Part shown: one piece after another, positions 1 through 5,290 of the stretch
How the letters are laid out: each line of letters starts with the position of its first letter
Position numbering within the stretch: the first letter of the stretch is position 1
Source: Chromatiales bacterium
Lineage (GTDB): Bacteria; Pseudomonadota; Gammaproteobacteria; Chromatiales; Chromatiaceae
NCBI GenBank assembly: GCA_024639625.1
Contig: JAHEIA010000259.1
Coordinates: forward strand, 1-5,308
Reading direction: 5' to 3'
DNA length: 5,308 nt
Position numbers and translations under genes: made by a program
The notes under the pieces: model-generated
The model's database searches: none
Told to the model about the DNA's origin: nothing
The model's input: the letters and a program-made list of their open reading frames with translations, nothing else

Positions 1-66
1 GCACGGGCTGCCAGATAGAAAGGCGTGGCGGAGCAACGAATTGCCGGCCTTGGGGCGGGCGTGCTG

Positions 67-75
67 TGTTATACT
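67..75 (+). promoter_or_regulatory. Extended -10 sigma70 promoter of infA
   Basis: The sequence TGTTATACT fits an extended -10 element: TG, one base, then TATACT at 70-75, five of six matches to the TATAAT consensus. No good -35 lies at the normal distance. TTGCCG at 41-46 would need a 23-base spacer, so the extended -10 probably carries recognition. Transcription would start near position 82 and leave about 54 untranslated bases before the infA ATG. The call rests on sequence pattern only. Confidence 0.6.
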
Positions 76-135
76 CCGCGCCCGATAACGTATGCGACAT
101 GCCGCTCGCGGCCACCGAAGCAATCAGGAAGAGGA

Positions 136-354
136 ATGGCAAAAGAAGATTTCATCGAGATGGAGGGTACCGTAGTCGAAACCCTGCCGAATACCATGTT
201 CCGTGTGAAGCTGGAAAACGGCCACGTGGTCACCGCCCATATCTCGGGCAAGATGCGCAAACATTACATCCGCATTCTTACCGGCGACAAGGTAACGGTT
301 CAGCTTACGCCCTACGACTTGAGCAAAGGGCGCATCACGTACCGCGCGCGCTGA
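136..354 (+). CDS. infA: Translation initiation factor IF-1
   Basis: IF-1 is a small essential cytoplasmic factor that binds the ribosomal A site on the 30S subunit and works with IF-2 and IF-3 during initiation. The product has 72 residues, exactly the usual bacterial length, and forms a single S1-type OB fold. It opens with [19 protein letters not shown] and carries the family-typical stretches [29 protein letters not shown] and [11 protein letters not shown]. The frame is open further upstream, but the ATG at 136 is chosen because it gives the universal MAKED start and has AGGA at 126-129, six bases before it, with a second purine run GAGGA directly adjacent. The gene has its own promoter and faces clpA tail-to-tail, its TGA lying only 11 bases from the clpA stop. 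The same infA/clpA neighbourhood is known in E. coli and Pseudomonas. Identity is essentially certain. Confidence 0.98.
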   Translation: MAKEDFIEMEGTVVETLPNTMFRVKLENGHVVTAHISGKMRKHYIRILTGDKVTVQLTPYDLSKGRITYRAR

Positions 355-356
355 AG

Positions 357-383
357 GCACACCGCTCAGGGGATGGCGTGTGC
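357..383. terminator. Possible weak bidirectional terminator hairpin, infA/clpA
   Basis: GCACAC (357-362) and GTGTGC (378-383) form a perfect 6 bp inverted repeat around a 15-base loop. The loop spans the end of clpA; the left arm lies just after the infA stop. No T run follows on either strand, so this is not a canonical intrinsic terminator. It is listed because nothing else at this convergent junction could end transcription. Confidence 0.25.
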
Positions 384-2627
384 TTCGATCACGACCTCCA
401 AACCATCCTCCGAGGCGGAAACCCGAATCCTTCCACCTTCGTTCAATTCGCCAAACAGCAATTCCCCCGCCAGCGGTTTCTTGATGCGCTCCTGGATCAC
501 CCGCGCCATCGGCCGTGCACCCATCTTTGCGTCATAGCCGTGCTCCGCGAGCCAGGCTCGCGCGGCCGGCTCCACCACCAGCGATACCTTCTTGGCCTCG
601 AGTTGCCCCTCTAGTTCGAAAAGGAACTTATCCACCACGTGGCCGATGACCTCGGGGCTCAACGAGCGGAACTGGATAACGCCATCGAGCCGGTTGCGGA
701 ATTCCGGCGCGAATCGCTTCTTCAACGCCTCCATGCCGTCGCTCGAGTGGTCTTGGGGAGCGAAGCCCATCGACGGCCGGCTCATCTCCTCGGCCCCCGC
801 GTTCGTCGTCATCACCAAGATGACATTGCGGAAATCCGCCTTGCGCCCGTTATTGTCGGTCAGGGTACCGTGATCCATCACCTGCAACAGGAGATTGAAT
901 ACGTCCGGATGCGCCTTTTCGATTTCGTCCAACAGAAGTACCGCATACGGGTGTTTGTTCACCTCCTCGGTCAGCAGCCCCCCCTGGTCGAAACCAACGT
1001 ATCCCGGCGGCGCGCCGATCAGCCGCGAAACCGTATGCCGCTCCATGTATTCGGACATATCAAAGCGGATCAGCTCGATGCCCATGATCCGCGCCAGCTG
1101 CCGGGTAACCTCCGTCTTGCCGACCCCGGTGGGTCCGGCAAACAGAAAAGAACCGATCGGCTTCTCCTCGCTGCCCAACCCTGAGCGGTTCATCCTGATG
1201 GCCGTTGCCAAGGTATCGATTGCCTCGTCCTGCCCGAATACCACCATCCGCAGATCCCGATCCAGGTTTTTCAAAGCCTCGGTATCGGAGATCGATACCT
1301 TGCGCGGCGGTATGCGCGCCATCTTGGCAATAATATTCTCCACGTCCGTCACGTTGATCACCTTCTTGCGCTTCGCTCGCGGCGCAAGCTGAACATTGGC
1401 GCCGGCCTCGTCGATGACGTCGATCGCCTTGTCGGGCAGATGCCGATCGTTGATATGTTTTGCCGAAAGCTCTGCCGCTGCGCGCAGTGCGGCTTGCGCG
1501 TATTTGACGTGGTGATGCTCCTCGAACCTTGATTTGAGGCCTTTCAGGATCTCGACCGTCTCTTCCACGCTGGGTTCGAGGATATCGATCTTCTGAAAGC
1601 GCCGCGCCAGTGCTCGATCCTTCTCGAAGATGCCGCGGAATTCCTGGTAGGTGGTCGACCCGATACAACGCAGCTCACCCGAAGCGAGCATGGGTTTGAT
1701 CAAGTTCGAGGCATCCATCACGCCGCCCGAGGCCGCTCCTGCCCCGATCACTGTATGGATCTCGTCGATGAACAGGATCGTGTCGGGCTGGTCCTTGATC
1801 TGGGCCAGTACCGATTTCAGACGCTTTTCGAAATCGCCGCGGTACTTGGTTCCTGCTACCAGCCCGCCCAGGTCCAGGGCATACAGAGTGCACTCGGCGA
1901 GGACTTCCGGAACCTCTTCATCGACGATCAGTTTGGCCAGGCCCTCGGCAATGGCGGTCTTCCCCACCCCGGCTTCGCCGACCAATAGTGGGTTGTTCTT
2001 GCGCCGGCGACAAAGGATCTGGATCGTCCGCTCTACCTCGAGCTTGCGCCCGATTAGGGGGTCGATCTTGCCGATGCGCGCCTGCTCGTTGAGGTTGGTC
2101 GCAAAACTTTCCAATGGGCTCTTGGCGGGCGCCTCTCTGACGTCCTCGTCGACCTCCGGCGAGCCGCTCCCCGCTTGTTCGCCAGACTGCCCATGGACCT
2201 TGGAAATGCCGTGAGAAATGAAGTTCACCACGTCAAGACGAGCGATGCCTTGCTTGTGCAGCAGGTAGACGGCCTGGGACTCCTGCTCACTGAACAAGGC
2301 GACCAGTACGTTCGCACCGGTTACCTCCTTCTTGCCCGAAGATTGGACGTGGAACACCGCACGCTGCAGTACGCGCTGGAACCCCAATGTCGGCTGAGTC
2401 TCGCGACTCTCGCTGCTTTGGATCAGCGGGGTGGTTTCTTCGATAAATTGCGCGATGTCCTGCTTCATCTTGTCCGTGTCCGCACCGCACGCTTGCAATA
2501 CCTCCAGCGCGGAGGGATTGTCCAAAAGCGCGAGCAGCAGATGCTCCACGGTCATGAATTCGTGCTTTTTATCACGCGCCTGCTTGAACGCCTGATTCAG
2601 CGTGAATTCGAGATCTTTACTCAACAT
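366..2627 (-). CDS. clpA: ATP-dependent Clp protease ATP-binding subunit ClpA
   Basis: ClpA is the class I Hsp100/AAA+ ring ATPase that unfolds substrates and feeds them to the ClpP peptidase in the cytoplasm; ClpS brings it N-degron substrates. At 753 residues it is close to E. coli ClpA (758). The Clp N domain (about 1-140, with MTVEHLLLALLDNPSA) is followed by an acidic linker (about 145-170). The D1 AAA+ domain has Walker A GEAGVGKT (217-224), pore loop KYRG (261-264), Walker B ILFIDE (284-289), sensor GSTT (323-326) and arginines R342/R343. D2 has Walker A GPTGVGKT (498-505), pore loop GYVG (542-545), Walker B LLLDE (564-568), sensor N609, finger RNR (644-646) and sensor-2 GARPMAR (703-709). 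All catalytic residues are present. The ClpP-docking loop reads MGF (620-622) where E. coli has IGL. There is no ClpB-type middle coiled coil. A GGGGGA element lies seven bases before the ATG. The gene is downstream of clpS, with 102 bases between them. Confidence 0.98.
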   Translation of the reverse strand: MLSKDLEFTLNQAFKQARDKKHEFMTVEHLLLALLDNPSALEVLQACGADTDKMKQDIAQFIEETTPLIQSSESRETQPTLGFQRVLQRAVFHVQSSGKKEVTGANVLVALFSEQESQAVYLLHKQGIARLDVVNFISHGISKVHGQSGEQAGSGSPEVDEDVREAPAKSPLESFATNLNEQARIGKIDPLIGRKLEVERTIQILCRRRKNNPLLVGEAGVGKTAIAEGLAKLIVDEEVPEVLAECTLYALDLGGLVAGTKYRGDFEKRLKSVLAQIKDQPDTILFIDEIHTVIGAGAASGGVMDASNLIKPMLASGELRCIGSTTYQEFRGIFEKDRALARRFQKIDILEPSVEETVEILKGLKSRFEEHHHVKYAQAALRAAAELSAKHINDRHLPDKAIDVIDEAGANVQLAPRAKRKKVINVTDVENIIAKMARIPPRKVSISDTEALKNLDRDLRMVVFGQDEAIDTLATAIRMNRSGLGSEEKPIGSFLFAGPTGVGKTEVTRQLARIMGIELIRFDMSEYMERHTVSRLIGAPPGYVGFDQGGLLTEEVNKHPYAVLLLDEIEKAHPDVFNLLLQVMDHGTLTDNNGRKADFRNVILVMTTNAGAEEMSRPSMGFAPQDHSSDGMEALKKRFAPEFRNRLDGVIQFRSLSPEVIGHVVDKFLFELEGQLEAKKVSLVVEPAARAWLAEHGYDAKMGARPMARVIQERIKKPLAGELLFGELNEGGRIRVSASEDGLEVVIEAHAIP

Positions 2628-2650
2628 CGGGTCGTCCCCCGCCTACTTAC

Positions 2651-2658
2651 ATATTATG
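2651..2658 (-). promoter_or_regulatory. Possible clpA-specific -10 element
   Basis: Read on the minus strand, this AT-rich patch contains overlapping CATAAT and TAATAT hexamers 24-26 bases upstream of the clpA ATG. No convincing -35 is visible at 16-18 bases. It could give clpA transcription independent of clpS, as is known for clpA in E. coli. The evidence is weak and compositional only. Confidence 0.25.
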
Positions 2659-2671
2659 GTTTAAGGTTGCG

Positions 2672-2693
2672 ACCACTGCCGCGGCGGCATGGT
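2672..2693 (-). repeat. Intercistronic hairpin between clpS and clpA
   Basis: On the minus strand ACCA-TGCCG pairs with CGGCA-TGGT around a 3-base CCG loop, giving nine pairs with one bulged G. It starts 36 bases after the clpS stop and ends 44 bases before the clpA ATG. No T run follows, so it is not a classical terminator. It could mark mRNA processing, stabilise the 3' end of clpS mRNA or cause partial attenuation. Its function is inferred; the pairing is read directly. Confidence 0.4.
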
Positions 2694-2729
2694 TCCCCTC
2701 ACTCGGACAGCCAGCGACGACATCGATCC

Positions 2730-3050
2730 CTAAGCCTCTTCCATCGCGCACAACAGTGGGTGCTGATGGTTGCGCGAGAAGTCGTTTACCTGCTCCACCT
2801 TGGTCTCGGCGATATCGCGAGTGAATAACCCACAGACACCGACACCGCGGGTGTGTACATGGAGCATGACCTGGGTCGCCCTGACCCTATCCATGCTGAA
2901 AAACATCTCCAGCACCTCCACCACGAACTCCATCGGTGTGTAGTCGTCATTGAGCAGGATCACCTTGAAAAGCGGCGGCCGCTGCAATTTCGGCCGTGCC
3001 TTCTGCACCACTAGGTCGTTGGCATCGTCGTGCTTCTGGTCATCGCTCAT
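2730..3050 (-). CDS. clpS: ClpA adaptor protein ClpS (N-degron recognin)
   Basis: ClpS is a small cytoplasmic adaptor that binds proteins with bulky hydrophobic N-terminal residues (Leu, Phe, Tyr, Trp) and hands them to the ClpA N domain for ClpAP degradation; it also steers ClpAP away from SsrA-tagged substrates. The product is 106 residues, identical in length to E. coli ClpS. A flexible polar N-tail (about 1-25) precedes the core. The ligand pocket is intact: N34, D35, D36, T38 and M40 in [12 protein letters not shown], plus H66. The ClpA contact K84 in AETKVEQVN is kept and position 79 is D instead of E. The protein ends in the family-typical [10 protein letters not shown]. The frame is open further upstream, but the ATG at 3050 gives the right length and the hydrophilic tail. 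No Shine-Dalgarno sequence precedes it, the nearest G-rich run (GGGGTGA, 3073-3079) being 22 bases away. It is first in a likely clpS-clpA unit, divergent from cspD. Confidence 0.97.
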   Translation of the reverse strand: MSDDQKHDDANDLVVQKARPKLQRPPLFKVILLNDDYTPMEFVVEVLEMFFSMDRVRATQVMLHVHTRGVGVCGLFTRDIAETKVEQVNDFSRNHQHPLLCAMEEA

Positions 3051-3058
3051 AGATTTCG

Positions 3059-3064
3059 ATTTTA
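3059..3064 (-). promoter_or_regulatory. Possible near-leaderless -10 of clpS
   Basis: The minus strand reads TAAAAT (five of six matches to TATAAT) eight bases before the clpS ATG. If used, transcription would begin about two bases before the start codon, which would fit the missing Shine-Dalgarno. Against it, the only -35-like hexamer, TTTACA at 3087-3092, is 22 bases away, and there is no extended TG. Confidence 0.25.
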
Positions 3065-3142
3065 GACGAATTTCACCCCGGCCTGGTGTAAAGCCGGTTG
3101 CTGTTTTACGCCCCGCCTCTGCTTTATGAGTCAGCGGGATCC

Positions 3143-3169
3143 GCGCCGGGGATTCGCTTTGCCCGGCGC
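3143..3169. repeat. Perfect 8 bp inverted repeat upstream of clpS
   Basis: GCGCCGGG (3143-3150) is the exact reverse complement of CCCGGCGC (3162-3169), with 11 bases between. All stem pairs are G-C. It lies about 95 bases upstream of the clpS ATG, inside the leader if the 3224-3232 promoter is used. A second, weaker G-C repeat (CCCGC/GCGGG) follows at about 3178-3192. There is no T run on either strand, so it is not a terminator. An RNA hairpin or an operator are both possible. Confidence 0.55.
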
Positions 3170-3223
3170 CTATTTGCCCCGCGCGGAGCGGGCCTCGATC
3201 GGCTGCACGTCGATCCGCTGTAT

Positions 3224-3232
3224 ATCCTAGCA
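3224..3232 (-). promoter_or_regulatory. Candidate extended -10 promoter of clpS
   Basis: On the minus strand TGCTAGGAT is an extended -10: TG, one base, then TAGGAT at 3224-3229. The -35 position (about 3247-3252) reads CAAATC, a poor match, so the TG would be needed. Start would be near 3217. The -35 zone coincides with the -35 of the divergent cspD promoter. Confidence 0.4.
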
Positions 3233-3249
3233 TGCCGCTCGGGTAAGAT

Positions 3250-3277
3250 TTGACCAATCCCGTTTCACCATTATACT
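3250..3277 (+). promoter_or_regulatory. Sigma70 promoter of cspD
   Basis: TTGACC (3250-3255, five of six to TTGACA) and TATACT (3272-3277, five of six to TATAAT) are separated by 16 bases. This is the best promoter match in the window. Transcription would start near 3284, leaving about 152 untranslated bases before the cspD ATG. Long leaders are typical of cspA-family cold-shock genes. Confidence 0.75.
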
Positions 3278-3287
3278 TTCCCTTCAG

Positions 3288-3326
3288 GGCTCGTCGCAGT
3301 CGAGCCGGATCGATCAGCAGTCGATC
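3288..3326 (+). repeat. Two tandem hairpins at the start of the cspD leader
   Basis: Hairpin 1 pairs GGCTCG (3288-3293) with CGAGCC (3301-3306). Hairpin 2 pairs GATCGA (3308-3313) with TCGATC (3321-3326), and CC/GG pairs can extend it past one G-G mismatch. Both stems are 6 bp and perfect, and both loops are seven bases. They sit directly after the predicted transcription start, so they would form the 5' end of the mRNA. A looser third stem, GAGCC/GGCTC (3365-3369 with 3387-3391), lies nearer the ribosome binding site. A role in mRNA stability or temperature-dependent translation is inferred. Confidence 0.5.
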
Positions 3327-3435
3327 GGGGCGGGCTGCGGAGATAACGCTAAGCGATGATAAGGGAGCCCAGGCAACCTAGGGGGCGGCTCAAGTTTCTT
3401 CGCCAACGTGTTCTGTTCAGGAGGAGTAGTAGAAA

Positions 3436-3645
3436 ATGGCAACCGGTGTAGTGAAATGGTTTAACAACGCGAAGGGCTACGGTTTCGTTACGCCCGACCA
3501 GGGAGAACAAGACATATTCGTCCACTTCTCAGCGATCGATATGGATGGGTACAAGACACTGAAAGAAGGTCAGCGCGTAGAATTCGAGATCGAAGAGGGA
3601 CCGAAAGGACTGCACGCCTCCAATCTGCACAAATCCCAGCCCTGA
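3436..3645 (+). CDS. cspD: Cold-shock-domain protein, CspD-like
   Basis: This is a single cold-shock OB-fold domain that binds single-stranded nucleic acid in the cytoplasm. In E. coli CspD is induced in stationary phase rather than by cold and inhibits DNA replication. The 69-residue product carries [11 protein letters not shown] with RNP1 (K13-V18) and IFVHF as RNP2 (27-31). CspD-type rather than CspA-type signatures are [11 protein letters not shown] (36-46) and GPKGLHA (55-61). RNP2 is IFVHF, like CspA, where E. coli CspD has IFAHY. The protein stops soon after the domain and lacks the C-terminal extension of E. coli CspD (74 residues). AGGAGGAG (3419-3426) provides a strong ribosome binding site nine bases before the ATG. 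Its position beside divergent clpS and near icd matches cspD in relatives. The family is certain; the exact symbol is supported by context and signature. Confidence 0.92.
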   Translation: MATGVVKWFNNAKGYGFVTPDQGEQDIFVHFSAIDMDGYKTLKEGQRVEFEIEEGPKGLHASNLHKSQP

Positions 3646-3660
3646 CCGAGCGGGTTCGGT
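3645..3660 (+). terminator. Small hairpin at the cspD stop codon
   Basis: ACCGA (3645-3649) pairs with TCGGT (3656-3660) around a six-base loop, starting on the last base of the cspD TGA. Only two further T bases follow. It may be a weak first element of a two-hairpin 3' end, with the larger hairpin just downstream doing most of the work. Confidence 0.25.
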
Positions 3661-3663
3661 TTG

Positions 3664-3704
3664 GCAGGACACGCCGCCCGAAGATCCGGGGCGGAGTGTC
3701 TTGC
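3664..3704. terminator. Large hairpin between convergent cspD and icd
   Basis: CCGCCC (3674-3679) pairs with GGGCGG (3689-3694), then one G-A mismatch, then GACAC (3668-3672) pairs with GTGTC (3696-3700). Four further pairs, one a G-T wobble, extend it to 3664/3704. The loop is nine bases. It sits in the middle of the 77-base gap between the two stop codons, where a shared terminator is expected. No clear T run follows on either strand, so it may block read-through or protect 3' ends rather than act as a textbook intrinsic terminator. Confidence 0.6.
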
Positions 3705-3722
3705 GCGCTTGCTAAATTCCGC

Positions 3723-4979
3723 TTACATGTTCGCGATGACCGCATCGCCAAAACCGGAACAGCTTAGTTTCGTGGCGCCGGGCATCAAACGCTCCAGGTC
3801 GTAGGTCACGGTTTTCCGGGAGATCGCGCCGGCGGTCCCGTTCAGGATCAGATCCGCGGCCTCCGTCCAGCCTAGGTGACGCAGCATCATCTCCGCCGAG
3901 AGCACCAGCGAGCTCGGGTTGACCATGTCCTTGCCCGCATACTTCGGGGCGGTTCCGTGCGTTGCCTCGAACATGGCAACCGTGTCCGATAGATTCGCTC
4001 CGGGAGCCAGACCGATACCCCCGACCTGGGCAGCCAGCGCATCGGATATATAGTCGCCGTTGAGGTTCAAGGTAGCGATCACGCTGTACTCTTTCGGCCG
4101 CGTCAGGATCTGCTGCAGAAAAGCGTCCGCAATCACGTCCTTGATCACGATCTCAGTGCCGGTTTTCGGGTTGTCGAAGCGGCACCAGGGCCCTCCGCCA
4201 ATCTCGACCGCGCCGAACTCCTTTCGCGCGAGCTCGTAGCCCCAGGACTTGAACGCTCCCTCGGTGAATTTCATGATGTTGCCCTTGTGCACCAGAGTTA
4301 CCGAGTTCCGATCGTTATCGATTGCATATTGGATTGCCTTGCGCACCAACCGGGTGGTGCCTTCCTGCGATACCGGCTTGATGCCAATCCCCGATGTCTG
4401 CGGGAAACGAATCTTGCGTACCCCCATCTCGTCCTGCAGAAAGCGGACGACTTTCTGTGCCTCCGCGGTTCCCGCGGCCCATTCGATGCCGGCATAGATA
4501 TCTTCCGAGTTCTCGCGAAAGATCACCATATCAGTGTTTTCCGGTTCCCGCAGCGGGCTTGGGGTGCCGCTGAAGTAGCGCACCGGACGCAGACATACGT
4601 AGAGATCGAGTTCCTGACGCAGCGCGACGTTGAGGGAGCGGATCCCGCCACCAACCGGGGTCGTCAGAGGCCCCTTGATGGAGACCAAGAAGTCTTTTAC
4701 CACCGCGAGCGTCTCGGCAGGCAACCAAACGTCTTCTCCGTAAATGCGGTTCGCCTTCTCCCCGGCATACACCTCCATCCAGGCGATGCTGCGCTCGCCG
4801 CCGTAGGCCTTGCTCACCGCCGCGTCCACTACCTTTTGCATCACCGGGGTGATATCGACTCCGATACCGTCTCCTTCGATGTACGGCAGTATCGGCCGCG
4901 ATGGCACGTTCAATGACAGATCGGAATTAACGGTGATCTTCTCGCCGTCGTTCGGGACGCGGATGTTCTGATAGGTCAT
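3723..4979 (-). CDS. icd: NADP-dependent isocitrate dehydrogenase
   Basis: Icd oxidatively decarboxylates isocitrate to 2-oxoglutarate, making NADPH, as a cytoplasmic homodimer in the TCA cycle. At 418 residues it matches the E. coli-type enzyme (416), with numbering shifted by two. Isocitrate-binding residues are all present: S115 and N117 in GGGIRSLN, R121, R131, R155, Y162 and K232. Metal-binding aspartates are D285, D309 and D313 in NGDYISD. The coenzyme site has H341, K346 and Y347 in HGTAPKY, plus Y393 and R397, the set that selects NADP over NAD. S115 corresponds to the serine phosphorylated by the AceK kinase/phosphatase, so glyoxylate-shunt control is possible if aceK exists elsewhere. 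The ATG at 4979 is preceded nine bases upstream by GTGGA (4989-4993). The gene ends in the usual GDAVIANM, converges on cspD and is divergent from the gene at the right edge. Confidence 0.98.
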   Translation of the reverse strand: MTYQNIRVPNDGEKITVNSDLSLNVPSRPILPYIEGDGIGVDITPVMQKVVDAAVSKAYGGERSIAWMEVYAGEKANRIYGEDVWLPAETLAVVKDFLVSIKGPLTTPVGGGIRSLNVALRQELDLYVCLRPVRYFSGTPSPLREPENTDMVIFRENSEDIYAGIEWAAGTAEAQKVVRFLQDEMGVRKIRFPQTSGIGIKPVSQEGTTRLVRKAIQYAIDNDRNSVTLVHKGNIMKFTEGAFKSWGYELARKEFGAVEIGGGPWCRFDNPKTGTEIVIKDVIADAFLQQILTRPKEYSVIATLNLNGDYISDALAAQVGGIGLAPGANLSDTVAMFEATHGTAPKYAGKDMVNPSSLVLSAEMMLRHLGWTEAADLILNGTAGAISRKTVTYDLERLMPGATKLSCSGFGDAVIANM

Positions 4980-5290
4980 TTCGCTTTTTCCACAAGGGAT
5001 CGGATAAAGTTGGTTATTCTAGCATCCGCGGTTCGCTTTCCGGCAATATCCGGCGCCACACCCCCCGCACTGCCCGGATGCTTCGGCGCCCATCGCCGCG
5101 GCGCTGCCGATTGGATCTTCCGTCTCTCCGACAGAGGATTGGTTGGCCGCGCGAGGTGCTCTGCGCTACCCATCGGCGACCGGCGACAGCGGCGGGTCGT
5201 GGCCGGCCCTCGAACGCAGGGCGCCGGAGCGCGCCGCCAGGGCGGACCAGGCTAACCCTCGTTGCAAAGGCTGCGGTAGAATCTGGCGCC
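4980..5290. other. Divergent spacer between icd and the right-edge gene
   Basis: These 311 bases hold the icd promoter at the left end and a possible start signal for the + strand gene at the right end. Open frames exist on both strands, but their translations are rich in Arg, Gly and Pro, resemble no family I recognise and look like products of high GC. In E. coli rluE lies between icd and nudJ; no pseudouridine synthase motif is visible here. Small features include GGCGCC palindromes (5052, 5085, 5220, 5285) and a tandem CGGCGAC pair (5174-5187). Confidence 0.5.
5016..5024 (-). promoter_or_regulatory. Extended -10 promoter of icd
   Basis: On the minus strand TGCTAGAAT is an extended -10: TG, one base, then TAGAAT (5016-5021), five of six to TATAAT. 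TTGCCG at 5041-5046 is a possible -35 with a long 19-base spacer. Start would be near 5009, leaving about 30 bases including the GTGGA ribosome binding site. Confidence 0.55.

Larger units (their letters stand above)
3051..3435. promoter_or_regulatory. Divergent clpS/cspD control region
   Basis: These 385 bases contain no convincing gene. They hold the start signals of both flanking genes. The cspD promoter is at 3250-3277. A candidate clpS extended -10 at 3224-3232 points the other way, so the two -35 zones fall on the same bases (about 3247-3255). From these starts cspD would have about 150 untranslated bases and clpS about 165, and both leaders contain perfect inverted repeats listed separately. 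cspD and clpS are also divergent in E. coli, so the arrangement itself is conserved. Confidence 0.6.

Noticed and set aside
25..135. N-terminal extension of IF-1 from an upstream GTG
   Set aside because: IF-1 is 72 residues from the MAKED start, which has its own ribosome binding site; the extension would begin upstream of the predicted promoter.
1060..1668. A 202-codon minus-strand open frame inside clpA
   Set aside because: It is an out-of-frame reading of the highly conserved ClpA gene, and its translation has no recognisable domain.
3051..3257. N-terminal extension of ClpS by 69 residues in the same open frame
   Set aside because: The internal ATG at 3050 gives the exact family length. 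The extension has no family similarity and would run through the clpS promoter region and its G-C hairpin.
3356..3451. An ATG in the cspD leader opens a 31-codon Arg-rich frame overlapping the cspD start
   Set aside because: The only upstream purine run (CGGAG, about 3336-3340) is some 15 bases away and the peptide resembles nothing known. It is probably chance in a leader region.
5052..5290. Four GGCGCC palindromes in the icd upstream spacer
   Set aside because: Six-base G-C palindromes are expected often at this base composition, and their spacing is irregular.
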